A DNA stretch of 64,000 nt from Onthophagus taurus. Lineage: Eukaryota; Arthropoda; Insecta; Coleoptera; Scarabaeidae. Of this stretch, positions 47,653-59,860 are shown in pieces. The DNA lies in the NCBI RefSeq assembly GCF_036711975.1, contig NC_091972.1:9987001-10051000 (forward strand). Direction: 5' to 3'. The notes beneath the pieces were generated by a model, which saw nothing but the letters and a program-made list of their open reading frames with translations, did not search any database and was not told the DNA's origin. A program made the position numbers and the translations under genes. Each line of letters begins with the position of its first letter. The first letter of the stretch is position 1.

Positions 47653-49900
47653 TTTTTTTTTACCGAAACTAAACGGTTAAAAAACGTTTTCATGAACAAT
47701 TCTGAAACGAATCGCCGCAAAATAACCATTCATATCTCTATATATAGATGCGATTCGTTTTAGAAAAATGCACCAGCACGAGGAAGTGTAGTTGGAGCTA
47801 TTTGCAACAACTACGCGTTAATCGCAAGGTCAAACTAGTTTTATTAGTACAGTAGTAGTTCATAACAACCTTACTTAGATACATTGTTGATTTTAATTTC
47901 AATGTCACGATTATTTCAAGGTTGCTAATATAAATAGTTAAAAGAAAAATAATCAAGATTTTGAATACTTATTTATTATTACATGTACAAGTTTACATAT
48001 TGGGAAGATGGAAAAACCAATCTGTACAATGATCCTTATGAAATCTATTCTACCTCGATAGATAACCATATCTTTTCTATTTTATCACAAATTTTCATTA
48101 AGCAATTTTAAAAGCTAAAATTTTTGCATTAAACAGATTAGAAGGGAAATTGCGGCCCAGATATCAAGTGTTTGATAAGATTGATTCCGGGATAATAGTT
48201 TCTTTGTTGGATTCATGAAGTTCATCAAGTTGTTCACCTTGGCCTTGGAAAATGTATTCAAATAATTGCATTGAGACGATTTTGCACACACGAGGTGGTA
48301 ATGCTTGCATAAAACCAAAATAATGACCAACATGCAAAATGATGTCTCCTTAGAAGATGTGAATTTGAAACCATGACAAGGAAAATTGCAGAACAGCTTA
48401 GTATAACCTAAACAGTGATGGAACAAGTAATGCTGGGAGTCACTCTGAGGGATAAGCTTCAAAAGAGCGACATTTGCAGAAAAACACAAGTGACAGATGT
48501 TATTAGTCTAGTAGCAAAGCTTAAGTGGCAATGGGTTGGGTTGAACACAACAAAGAATAACCTTTTGAAGACTACGAGAAACTAGACGATGTGCAGGAAG
48601 ATCGCAAAAGAAGTGGATCGCTGATGTGAAGGGTGTGGCGGAAAAAAATGGATAAGAACAGCAAAAGATAGAAATAAATGGAGACACTAGGAAGAGGAAA
48701 CGGTATTTTGTGAATTTACTGCCTCTCCACTACTTTAATTGTCAGAAACAAATTGATCGACTTGATCTTCTTGGACCTTTATTGCCAGAAGGAATTTAGC
48801 ATTCATGTCAATGGCAAATAATTATATCTGGCGTATGGCACGGAAGGTATGTATAGATATTTGCTTTAAATCGTACGTTCAAGTTGATAATACAGTATTT
48901 TTTGGCCAAATAAAGAACACAATTATTGGAAGTATTCTTCTTATCATGGAAAGCAAAGTATTGAGACATTTCCTGCACTTGGTTGCTATGTGTACGTAAT
49001 TATATTTTTAACCTAAGCCACATAGAGTCCTCAAGTCTATCACAAAATCGGTCAGATTAGAAGGAGTGTCAACACTCTAGCTATAATTTTGTAAGCGCCA
49101 ACTTGGTGAATGTATGGATAGTCTGTTTCTGGTTCTAACGTTACATAATGGAGTGAAACGGTTTGTTTAGTCAAAGGACAAAAACTTTAAAATACTTGAT
49201 CCTATGAAGCTGAAAAGGTTTCTGTATCTAATTCTAGTTCGTGGGTTTCAATAAAATGCCTAATTGAAGATATTTATGGATCAAATGTGTACAGCAGAGT
49301 AGTAAAAACATCATAAACGGTGGATTATCTTTGTTTTTGATTCTTGTGCGTCTTCTGAGAGTTATCCGTTTGGTAATGCAGCAAGTGATACATTACTTTT
49401 TTACTGTTTTATATGGAACATGTGTTGATGATAGTCTGTACTCTTCAGCCCAAATCATGGAAAGCAAGATTTTGGGATATACCTTGTATAACACAAAGGA
49501 GAAGAAGATGAAACAAGATTCTAGTGATAAAGTTAGCAGAAATCGCAGATTAGGTGAGGTTCATCATCATCCTAGCCTGAGTCACATAGAGGTCGCAAAG
49601 TCTTGCAGAGATTCGGTCAGATTAGAAACAATCTCAGTTTTTTAGCTAGAATTTTGAAACGCCGAGATGATTAATATGTGATTCCGTCATATAACCTCCA
49701 TTACTCTTATTTCTCGCCGTATAAGTTTTCTTATTGCACTATGTGAGGGTTGGGTTGGGTTCCAGAAAAAAATGTTATTGGCTTGATCTTAACTCTTGTT
49801 TTTAGAAAAATCCTAGCAAGTATAGCAATGGCAAATATTTATGTCTGAGTACGACACAAAGGTGATACATCCATAATTAAAAATTTGCTTCAAACTTTTA
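47653..49900. other. Unannotated region with degenerate tandem repeats
   Basis: Upstream of the EcKinase gene. A GC-richer patch at about 47680-47860 may be its promoter. From about 48700 to 49870 several segments repeat imperfectly: an ATGGAAAGCAA segment at about 48947 and 49458, a CATAGAG...CGGTCAGATTAGAA segment at about 49021 and 49579, and a CAATGGCAAATA segment at about 48810 and 49826. Open frames at 48115-48489 (-) and 48805-48999 (+) are not recognisable. Confidence 0.45.
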
Positions 49901-49909
49901 TCTGACTTT

Positions 49910-50200
49910 TGTTCATACACACGCTAAATCCGAATGTTTCTAGTTCTCGGTCTAGTCTTAGTTCTAATTTTGCACTAGAACTAACACAAGACCTAGAACT
50001 AGAATCATTCAGGTTTAGCCGTCTTGAGAGACGTGCGGCTAAACCCGAATATTTCTAGTTCTGTCTAGTGTTAGTTCTAGTTTTAATTGTTACTTATCGT
50101 TAGATTGTGCTATATTTTTATTGAACAGAAAGTAGAAGTAACACTAGATCTAGAACCAAAAACATTCGGTTTAGCAGTGCGTCTTTTAAGACGGCAGAAA
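49910..50200. repeat. CTAG-arm palindromic repeats
   Basis: Cores at about 50005-50055 and 50160-50195 with CTAG-rich arms, followed directly by a GGGTTGGGTTGGGTTT run. Another copy lies at about 50820-50985. Confidence 0.8.
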
Positions 50201-50215
50201 ACTCAGGGTTGGGTT

Positions 50216-50800
50216 GGGTTTTACCATTATGGTGACTTGCAAACTGTAGTCGAATCTTTTCTAAGTAGTATAATGCAATTTACATTTTATAATGCAAATA
50301 TGTATGACTCTAGTTTTGCCCACAAACAAATACCTTTGATTTGAGCAATATCAAATCAAATATTTTTTATTTATTTTTTTAAGTATATGAGAAAATATGG
50401 GTTCTTTATGGGCTATCAACAAGATGGCAAAAGTGACTCCGAGAGCCACATTATATTTTATTAATATCAATTTTACACAATATTTAGTCTTCTGGAAACA
50501 GTATTTAGTCTTCTGGAGCTGCATTTAATCTTTTGGTAGCACTATTAGTCTTCTGAAAACAATATTTAGTCTTCTAGAAGTAGTATTTAGTCTTCTGGAG
50601 CAATATCTAATTTTTTGGCAACAATCTTAGTCCGCTGGAAGCAATATTTAGTCTTGTGGAAACGTCATTCCTTTTATTATACGACCAATAATGATCAACT
50701 TGATAATTTCAAATTTAGACTTCTGTTGAATATGAAAAAATTTTTATTTGTAATGAATCGAATATACAAAAATATATTTCCATAGAAACCAGGTGTCACA
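50216..50800. repeat. Left arm of a widely spaced inverted repeat with a reiterated AGTCTTCTGGA motif
   Basis: About 585 bp that recurs in inverted orientation at about 54810-55420. It includes about eight degenerate tandem copies of a 20-30-bp unit with TATTTAGTCTTCTGGAA (about 50480-50665), then ATGAATCGAATATACAAAAA and TTTCCATAGAAACCAG, all seen inverted in the other arm. Confidence 0.8.
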
Positions 50801-51845
50801 TGTCTAAATGTTTCTTTTTCTAGGTCTACTGCTAGTTCTAGTGATAGTGGTAAGTAGAGCTAGTTAGCATAAGATATCACTATGTTGCGTATTTTTATTG
50901 CACTAAAACTAGAACTAACACTGGATCTAGAACCAGAAAGACTGGGGCTTAACCCTGCATCTCTTAAGACGGCCGAAAGCTCAGAGTTATCATAAGGACC
51001 TTACCTTTTTCCAAGCAAAACTTTTCCTTTGCAAAACTACCCAATGGGGGACAGTGCAAGTGTATAGTAGTGTTGTAACTATGGTTACTGCATTCATATA
51101 TTGCGAGTTATATGAAATTCCCAGTAGAGTCCATAAAATCTGCCAGAGATGAGCTTAGAAGTAATGACAAACTCAATAACTCTTTTGCCTTACAAATTAT
51201 TGTAGTATGTTAGGAATAACTTGCATTATTCCAATTATCTCGCTGTCTAGATACAATTAAGTATCTAGTCCATATCCATATATCATTACCATTATCATTA
51301 GTATGCTCCTCCTGTCATTTCTAGCCTTCAAGTGGAATATATATATAGCTCAAACACTCATTAATAACAAATTAATGTAAATAAAGAAAATCTGTAATGT
51401 AATGTAGTAATTTGACAATAAATATCTTAATAATCCATGGCGTAAAAAAATTCAAACTTGGTTGCCATAGCGACAAAACCAAAAAAATATATCATGTCAT
51501 CTAGTAGCCGTAATTGGGAATCTAATTTTGTTGAGATCTTTGTATCTGCCATTATACGATATTCAAGGTTTCTAATAAATAGTTATCGTAAAACTAGTGT
51601 AAATATCATTTTATCAGCTCTTATTTAGTTCAATAACAAATTAAAATTAAAGAAAATAGGACAATGTCAAAAGAAACTACTTTTATAGCTTTATAATCGC
51701 ATTAATAATTTTTTGGTCAACTGTATTATCACAGTTTATCGTCTTATTTTATATGGTCTACCAACTGATTTTATATATTTATATATATAAATGTAAAATA
51801 TTTAAACTCCTATATTTTAATATTTTAATTTCTCTCCCCTACAAC

Positions 51846-52667
51846 ATTTCCCCCCCACTTCATTAATTCCACAACCCTCCCTCTTCACAATCCCCCACTA
51901 CTACCCAAACCAGGCGTTTCTATCGAAAGCTTTAAGGCGTGGCGTATTTAATGCAAAGCCCACTTCGATTCCCACGTTAAAATGAACCCTCCCCCGCCTT
52001 CTCCTGTCCACGCATCAACATCATATTCTGTTTTCCATCTCCTATTCTCGTTCGTTTTACTCTCCATAGGTGGCGCTATCGTCCATCTCCTTTATCTTCC
52101 CCTATCCGAGGCTTCTCCTCCGTCTCTTCCACCACCTTGTCCACCTATTGACAATTTCTCCTCCTCTTACACCGCCCTTCACTTCTCCTTCTCCTACTCG
52201 CGGACAAGAAGACCTCTTCTTCGTCATCTACTAAATTACGAGTTATATTACGCGCGCACACTTGTAATTTAATTGTGCACTTAATACCGTTATTAGAAGT
52301 GTTCGCTGTCGGATGAACGAAACGAAAACTCGCGCGAGGATTTTTCGTCGTGATCGTTGTTGTTTTTGGCGTCTCGTTACGATTCGTTTTTATTTTCAAA
52401 TTGTCATTGTTTGTCAAACTCTTTTGTTTTTATATGATAATAACGTGACAATCGTGAATTAATATAATTTAATTAATTAAATCGTGGATTCAAGTAATTG
52501 ATTTGAGGAGTTAATTAATTAAATGGTGTTTTTGTATGATTTCTTAATTTAATTTTATTAATACTTTAAATTAATAAATTAATTTTTAATGTGTCGCTAA
52601 TTAATTAAAAATGTTGTACAACGTGCCGACTTATTCCGATTATTCACCTTTACCTTCCTATAATGAG
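51846..52667 (+). CDS. Candidate 5' UTR and first coding exon of an unidentified gene
   Basis: A C-rich stretch begins near 51840 in otherwise AT-rich DNA, with GGCGTATTTAATGCAAAGCC near 51940 as a possible TATA-like element. An ATG at 52611 opens 19 codons, MLYNVPTYSDYSPLPSYNE, ending at a strong donor (GAG|gtaagt) after 52667. The Pro/Tyr/Ser-rich start and the following long intron-like stretch would suit a developmental regulator. I do not recognise the protein and no second exon is certain, so this is a prediction only. The 51982-52272 open frame (proline-rich) is probably untranslated leader. Confidence 0.4.
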
Positions 52668-53995
52668 GTAAGTTTTATGTTAAGTTCTTTGTATGAAGAA
52701 AAATTGATTTTAGAAAAATTTAAAAGCTTTTCTTTTATTGTAGTTTAATAAGTTGGAAAATTGAATTCGTTTTGGCCGCTTTAGAACGTTCCTCACCTTT
52801 TCCATTATTCTTTTGCGTACTTAAGAACTCGTGTGCACGGATAGAATGGGTGTTCTTTTGCGGTACGAGTCAATGGGGCCCTCTTTTTCGAGAGGCTCCA
52901 CTTTGCAAACACCTACCAACACTCGTCATCATCATCATCATCATTGTGTGCACACCGGGCACTTCAAAATGTCTTCTTACCTGTTTTGTGTGTATGATGT
53001 GAAGGTCTCTCCGCGTTTGTATTCCTTGTTCCCGACCCCTACAACCATTTCTTCAAAAGAAATCTCCGAAATACACGGTTTTTCTATAGATTTCTATTTG
53101 CTGATATAGCTGAATATAAAAAAAAATTTAATGTATACAACTTTTTTGAGGGTTTTTTAATGACTTCCTTAAGAAGGTTGATTTTTAATTTGACGTTTTT
53201 AGAACTTGATCAATTTTTTTTTTAAATACACCTAATAGTTATTTTTATTCTGTTGTAAAAACGAGTTTTAAAGGTTTATTATCACCCCGACAAAAGGTTT
53301 TGTATCTTATTATCTTCCAGGTTACAATCTACTGTCCCATCTTTCGGGTGTTTAACATTATCCATTGTGACTAAAGATTAACAAAGCTTTAAAAATTGAT
53401 ATTTATCAGTTTATTTTATAAGATAGGTACTTTTTTCTTTCGAATTCGGGAAACTTTTTCACTTTTTCGATTATTCTATGCAAAAACATCTGCGAAATCA
53501 TGATGTTAGGTTATATTTTTAGATGTTATTTTTCTATATGTAACATCTAGATTAGGATAAGTCATCAACTCTAAATCACTCTAAATTATGATAAAGAAAT
53601 CTTTATAAATAAGCAGATAATGATTTTTTTAAAAATATTTTTTCTTTACTGTCAAATTTAGGGTAGGTTTGCGTTAACAATTCTTCTTCTTCTATTTTCG
53701 ACTAGGGATGCATACTCATCAGACGATGAGAACCAGCTCTGTGCTTATCTCTTAGGCGGTCGTCTTTGTGTTCTTTTTCCTTTCGGTCGTTCATACATGC
53801 ATATTCTGGCCAATCTTCTCTCATTCATTCTTTCCACATGCTCCTTCCAAATTTTCTTTCTAACTTTTTACTACATCCTATATGTTACATCTTTCTCTGA
53901 TAGGCTCCGCCTATCTCGCAGTGTTACATTAAACATAGATCCCCAGACTTTCATCATCATCACCCTTATTCTCTGTTTAGTCTTCTTTATGCTGA
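52668..53995. other. Presumed first intron, proximal part
   Basis: AT-rich with a short ATC/ATG microsatellite near 52925-52945 and a run of moderately GC-rich sequence. No exon could be supported. Confidence 0.4.
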
Positions 53996-53999
53996 ATAC

Positions 54000-54182
54000 C
54001 AATTAAAACTAGAACTAACACTAGAGCTAGAACTAGAAACATTCGGATTTAGCCGCACATCTGTCAAGACGGCTAAACCCGAATGATTCTAGTTTTAGGT
54101 CTTGTGCTAGTTCTAGTGATAGTACTAGTGTAAAACTAGAACTAACACTAGACCTAGAACTAGAGAGTATCGGGTTTAGCGT
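54000..54182. repeat. CTAG-arm palindromic repeats
   Basis: One full core at about 54040-54090 and a half core at about 54165-54182, with CTAG-rich arms. The second core is cut off by the start of a different repeat. Confidence 0.8.
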
Positions 54183-54590
54183 TGAAAATGTAGAAATATC
54201 AATGTATAGAATAATTAATTTTCTTTATTAAATTTAGATTAAGATTTTTACATCAAAATATACTAAAACTTAATGGAAAAATTTCATTTATGTTATTTAT
54301 TTTTCAATTATTGTTTATTCCTAAAAAAATCGGTAATAATAAAAACATAAAAAGAATTGTATTTAGAATCTATTAAACGCAATTTCTACCAAATAATGAA
54401 TAAAATCATACTTGTCATGGTAATGATGTTAAAAAATTAAATCCCCAAAAAATATGACAGATAAAATTTTGATTGGTTTTTTAAAAAATAGTTATTAGTA
54501 AAAAAATGTTAAAAAGAATGATTAGTTGTTGTGTAAAAGAACATGGAGCGATAGTAGGTAAAAAAATGAATATAAAAAAAATTAGAACTA
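54182..54590. repeat. Copy 1 of a threefold 370-430-bp repeat
   Basis: Shares GTTGAAAATGTAGAAATATC at its start, TTAAACGCAATTTCTACCA in the middle and GTTAAAAAG...GATTAGTT near its end with the copies at 58674 and 62090. Non-coding and AT-rich. A CTAG palindrome follows immediately at 54600-54650. Confidence 0.85.
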
Positions 54591-54599
54591 ACGAACTAG

Positions 54600-54790
54600 A
54601 AACATTCGGGTTTAGCCGTGCTGTAAAGACGGCTAAACCCAAATGATTCTAGTTCTAGATATAATGTTGGTTCTAGTTTTACACTACCACTGTCATTAGA
54701 ACTAATCTTAGTTCTAGTTTTAGTTCAATATGCAGCAATAGTGATTTTTTATGCTAACTACCACTGTCACTACATTAGATCTAGAACAAG
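54600..54790. repeat. CTAG-arm palindromic repeat
   Basis: Core at about 54600-54650 (CGGGTTTAGCCGTGCTGTAA and inverse) with arms extending to about 54790. Confidence 0.8.
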
Positions 54791-54809
54791 AAACATTCAG
54801 ACATGTTGT

Positions 54810-55420
54810 ATAATATTATGTGGGACAAAGTAAGTAGGTACGCTCTGGTTTCTATGGAAATGTATTTTTGTATATTCGATTCATTACAAATAAAAAATTG
54901 TTCATGTCCAACATACGACTCTTCTTTTCACTATCTAAATTTGAAATTATCAAGTCGGTCATTATTGATGCTATAATAAAAGAAATGACGTTTCCACAAG
55001 ACTAAATATTGCTTCCAGAGGAGTAACACTGTTGTCAAAAGACTAGATATTGCTCCAGAAGACTAAATATTGTTTTCAGAAAACTAATAGTGCTACCAAA
55101 AGATTAAATGCTGCTCCAGAAGACTAAATATGGTCTAAAATTGACTAAAATTGTTGATATTAATAAAATATAATGCACTTCTTAGATTTACTTTTGCCAT
55201 CTTATTGGTTGTCCATAAAGAAAACATGGTATATACTTAAAAATAAATAAAAAATAACGAATGCACCTGACACTAAAACATTTCATTTGATATTGGTTAA
55301 ATCAAAGGAATTTGTTTGTGGGCAAAACTACAGGTATATTTGTATTATAAAATATAAATTGCATTATAGGAGTACTACTTAGAAAAGATTCCACTACAAT
55401 TTGCAAGTCACCGTAATGCT
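54810..55420. repeat. Right arm of the widely spaced inverted repeat
   Basis: Inverse of 50216-50800, with tandem AGACTAAATATTG units (about 55000-55135) corresponding to the inverted TTTAGTCTTCTGG units of the left arm. The outer end matches inverted GTGACTTGCAAACTGTAGT-like sequence of the left arm. Confidence 0.8.
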
Positions 55421-55569
55421 ATATTAGATATTGCAATTAGATAATGGTCAAATCTTGAAACATGATACCATAAATAAGGTTGCAGCTGATTTTAAAGTAA
55501 CATCTGTTTTGTTTGTTTAAAATGTTGTTTTGAAGAATTTATTTCTTTCGGAATTTCATTTTGATTGAG

Positions 55570-55900
55570 ACGCATTGTTTCATACAAGATAGTTTTTCTC
55601 TTTTATCATAATCTGCTTACTGTGGAGATGTACAAAAGTTGTCAAAATCACTTTTGAAGACATCGGCCGTTTTTGCAAAATAATGTTTATAAGCGTTCCA
55701 TAATTTTGCCGCACACTGTATAATTGTTGTTTATAAATATCTTGATTTAGATTCGCATAATAGAGTTTTACCGGATCCAGTTTAGACGACCTTTATAGAC
55801 CATGAGTGTCTCATCGATAGTGATATCTCTTTCCGGAATGTATAAACTAGAACAGTTTTTGTTTATGTAATCGAAAACGGGCCACATCTTATCTTGGGAT
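55570..55900 (-). pseudogene. piggyBac-like transposase remnant
   Basis: On the minus strand the sequence encodes MWPVFDYINKNCSSLYIP followed by ERDITIDETLMVYKGRLNW, the conserved first catalytic region of piggyBac transposases, and further on FDNFCTSPQ, a conserved downstream motif. Stops and a frameshift interrupt it. The rest of the element probably extends to higher coordinates, to about 56800, but with no readable domain. It lies just outside the right inverted arm. Confidence 0.75.
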
Positions 55901-55904
55901 TAGG

Positions 55905-57350
55905 TGCGTTTCCGTGTTATATCTTTCGCAATCGTCAAAATGTATTTCTTTTATTTCCCATTAGAAATAAACATTGAAAATATTAAAATATTTCTGACAA
56001 TGTCCAACATATCTTTTCCACTGGTATTTTATGATCCTTGGACAATTTCTATAACAGTTATCGGTGACCATTGCTTTCTTGAAGATGTGTTACACATCAG
56101 CGTATACTTTCAGTCGCAATGCTCTTTCCTGCCTTTTCTGTTACTTTCTTTGGGTATTTTGAACAAAACGGTTTTCTTGAATTTTGTTCCTGAAATTTTA
56201 TCGAAAGCTGTATTAAGAGTATAAAATTGCAAATCACCTGCTGTGTTATTTGAATGTGTTATTACTTACGTTTATAAGCTATAAGTAGGTACAGCATACC
56301 AAACTACTTTTATTGGTTCAAAAAATGTATTATTAACTTATAATTCATATTTATCGCCATTTACATTTTTCGCCATTCAAGTCATCTGGCATATGTAGAG
56401 TTTATTGCAACATCGTTTACCGTTAATACCTCCCAAGTATTTCACTTTTATATATGACATCGAGGTTGCAGGGATATGTAGGGGCATGAATGCGATATTT
56501 GTCTTGTCGTTGTTGGCAAGATTTTACTCTTTCCAGACTTTGCTCTAAATTTGCAAAAAATTTATTTTTCCTTTCCCAGCAACCATCTGGAACCATTTTT
56601 TTGCAGAAAAAACAATTTTTTTACTCATAGATATTTTGGACCTTCACACAATCTGTTTTATTTATTCCTTTTCGAACTCTTGAATTATCGGCCAAACAAA
56701 TATTAAAAGTGGTTTGAACTTATAATCTCCAACTACATTTGCACCAAACAGTCACGTCAATCGATCTATATAAACACTTGATATCTCGCGCAGATCTTTC
56801 GCTGTAAGAACATGGTTTAATAAAAAAAATTAAAATTTGGCTAATTTTAAAGCGGAAAAAAATTAGCACACCGTTAAAAAACAGGGAAAAAGAAGAGATT
56901 TATAACGTATCGTCAACAATTTTCTAAATCTGATAAAAGAAGCACTTCTCCCCCTAATGTAACGTGTTATAGAGGGGTGTCCATAATGAGCCCTCCAGTG
57001 GCCGATCTCCAGAGTTATAAATTACACTTTTTTCCTCGCCCGCCCTATAAACTACATCCCAGCTGTTGCAAATGAATCAATTTAAACCAGATAGTTATCT
57101 CTACCGGGGTTAATCACCGTTTTGTGAATCAATGAATAAGATATCATTTAAAAAAAATATAAATAATAAACTAAAACGTTTATATCTCAAATGTCAATAA
57201 TTTGACAGATAAAAGTCATAATAACGAAATGTCATTTGAAATGAACTCTTTAAAATATTTCAAGTTAGAATTTGTTTCTCATGAAAAATCGTTTCCGTTA
57301 TGTATTGTATAATTTAACGTTTCAATTTCTTTTTTATGTTCCCTTTTAAA
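55905..57350. other. Probable degenerate transposon remnant, then AT-rich spacer
   Basis: May contain the 5' part of the piggyBac element, too decayed to translate. I see no gene. Confidence 0.35.
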
Positions 57351-57620
57351 TTAAGTTCGTATTATGATGGACCCTGACCAGTCGAGTAGCTTACAGCGGC
57401 AGCGGTCCAGAAAAGATGAAAGAACCGAAAGAATGAAAGAGCAAGTTGAGGGAATGCGCGTGTTTTTCATATTATTATGCTGGGTGAACGCGTTCGTTTG
57501 TTCACAAATGCCGGGCTTGTGGTCTGCTTTAGCCGCTAACCGCCTCTCTTTTTGAACGGAAACAGTTGTCACGTCGTTGCGGACGGTCGCTTGAATCTGT
57601 CAATCATTTCTGTCAAAGAG
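57351..57620. other. GC-richer island
   Basis: A block of higher GC and complexity with open frames on both strands (57364-57555 +, 57572-57351 -). Neither frame resembles a known protein. It could be a conserved regulatory element or an unrecognised exon. Confidence 0.3.
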
Positions 57621-57779
57621 AAAGAAAAAGGAATCAACAAAAAAGAAAAAGAAATAACAAGACGAGATTTCCAACTAGTTTTAAAACGGAATTTACTTAA
57701 ATAAAAATTTATTTTTATATAATATTTGGTAATATAGCAAAATCGAGCCGTAACTAACTAGTAAAAATACAGCTAATAT

Positions 57780-57990
57780 TAACACTAGAATTAACACTAG
57801 ATCTAGAACTAGAATCATTCGGGGTTAGCCGTCTTAAGAGATGCATGGCAGTAACAGTCATGTGGTTTTACACTAGCACTGTTACTAGAACTAACATTAG
57901 ACCTAGAACTAGAACCATTCGGGTTTAGCCGTAGTTCTTGGTCTAGTTTTAGTTCTACTTTTAGTTCAAACGAAGTTTAAAAACTTGGCC
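57780..57990. repeat. CTAG-arm palindromic repeats
   Basis: Partial cores at about 57815-57850 and 57915-57935 with CTAG-rich arms. Confidence 0.75.
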
Positions 57991-58369
57991 GGTGAAGTAC
58001 ACTGTCATTATTCATTATGGAGATTTATTTGTTTACTCTGAGGTTCGGTGGTTGAGTAGAGGACGAATTCACTCGTTTTAATGATGTCCTAATCCGCCAT
58101 AGTTGAATATTTTAAACAATATTTTTGGAAATGAACCTTATCAACTGTAATACCTAGGAACCCAACCCAACTCAACTGAGATACCAAGCAGTATCCCGTA
58201 CTTTCAGAAAAGATACCTCAACATCCTTTGTAATCCTACGACAAACACCATGTGGAAATAATTTCTAGCCTTCACATCTCGTTTTAAAAGTTTTAACGAG
58301 ATCACTTGCCACGACTCCGAAGAATGTGCAGAAGGTCCGATGTTGCGTTCAACGCAACACGGACCAGGT

Positions 58370-59050
58370 TAGGAAGCTTGGCGTCAATATCGGTAGCACT
58401 TAGAACATCATCAGAAGAAATCTAAACCTTTAAAGTTGTCTCCACTTCCTCAACAATACAATAAAGCTGAAAAGATTGGAAAATTCTCGCCGAATGCAAC
58501 CATCAGAGCCAACGTCAACTATTCAAGGAAGGTCAGCAAAAGACCGCAATGGATTACGCCGTATTACAAACTTTCTAGTTCTAATTCTAGTGTTAGCTCT
58601 AGTTAGAGTTTAATAAGTTGTGTTATGTTCTAAAAATTTATTGACTGAGGTTAATCGATATGTCATTTTTGAGTTGAAAATGTAGAAATATCAATGTATA
58701 GAATAATTAATTTTCTTTATTAAATTTAGATTAAGATTTTTACATCAAAATATACTAAAACATAATGGAAAAATTTTATTTATATTATTTATTTTTCAAT
58801 TATTGTTTATTCAAAAAAAAAATCGGTATAATAAAAACATAAAAAGAATTGTATTTAGAATCTATTAAACGCAATTTCTACCAAATAATGAATAAAATCA
58901 TACTTGTCATGGTAATGATGTTAAAAAATTAAATCCCCAAAAAATATGACATAAAATTTTGAAATTTGGTTTTTTAAAAAAAAACTTATTATAGTAAAAA
59001 AATGTTAAAAAGAGTGATTAGTTTTTGTGTAAAAAAAGATGGAGGGGGAA
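58370..59050. repeat. Copy 2 of the threefold repeat, with a longer shared leader
   Basis: 58674-59050 matches the 54182 and 62090 copies. The preceding 300 bp (58370-58673) also matches 61745-62089, including AAAGTTGTCTCCACTTCCTC and AAAGACCGCAATGGATTAC. A CTAG palindrome follows at 59050-59095, as in copy 1. Confidence 0.85.
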
Positions 59051-59389
59051 CATTCGGGTTTAGCCGTTCGTCTCTTAAGACGGCTAAACACGAAGGTTTC
59101 TAGTTCTAGATCTAGTTTTAGTTCTACTTTTAGTTCAAGAAAAATATACAGCAATCTAGCGATTTATAGACAACTAATGGAATACCCCGAGATATATCCA
59201 AAGTCCGATGTTCTAATGTTATATCGAGATTATACAATATTGAAATTATTTGAATTTAACAAGTTATCTTAAAAATCTTTTATTTCAGGTAAATTTTAAG
59301 TTTTAAAATCAAATAATACAAAAACATCAACCCACATTTACACAGTCAATGAACATTGCTCGTAAACAGAACTAATTCTACTATTCACC

Positions 59390-59860
59390 CCCGTATTACA
59401 CGGTTTATTTACTCTTTTGTCCACAAAAAAAACAATTTTTAAAGAAAGAACCTGGCGCCGATTTTTTCGCATGAACGATTTTTTTCGTTTACGTAAAAAC
59501 GAAGGTGGTTTCCTTCGTCGCGCCGTCTAAAAGATAATGGGGAAACACTAAACTTTCCGTTTATAAAAGGGGGAATAACATCAACCGTCTGGTTAATCCA
59601 CTTCCCTTTTTTTTGCTACAATATAGACATAGACGCGACGCGACGGTCGCGGTGTGGCATTAACAGAGGAAGTTCTTCTTCTTGTATGGTTTCACAAGCT
59701 TATTCACTTTTAACTTTTTCCCTTCTTTCTATTCTATTCTTTTTTTGCACGAAGTGCGTGAACCACATCCGTTCACTGCGTGTGTTCCATGGCTTCTTTT
59801 GCATCGCTTCAACAATTTCGATGATGGTCAAAAAGCTTCAATAAGGTTTCAGTTTGTTTT
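59390..59860. other. GC-richer island, possible alternative promoter
   Basis: Contains GACGCGACGCGACGGTCGCG near 59632, unusual in this AT-rich DNA. The open frame at 59682-59906 is not recognisable. Promoter or enhancer function is speculative. Confidence 0.3.

Noticed and set aside
48115-48489. 124-codon minus-strand cysteine/histidine-rich frame as a zinc-finger gene
   Set aside because: Cys and His spacing is irregular and the frame overlaps decayed repeat DNA.
50206-50220. Telomere-like GGGTTGGGTT runs (also at about 49746, 58147, 61716)
   Set aside because: Only two to three units, not the insect TTAGG repeat; they seem to accompany dispersed repeats.
51982-52272. Proline-rich, partly hydrophobic 96-codon frame as a gene
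   Set aside because: Low-complexity C-rich leader sequence ahead of a better ATG; no family resemblance.
55904-56224. 106-codon plus-strand frame as a gene
   Set aside because: Lies over the probable upstream part of the minus-strand piggyBac remnant and has no recognisable domain.
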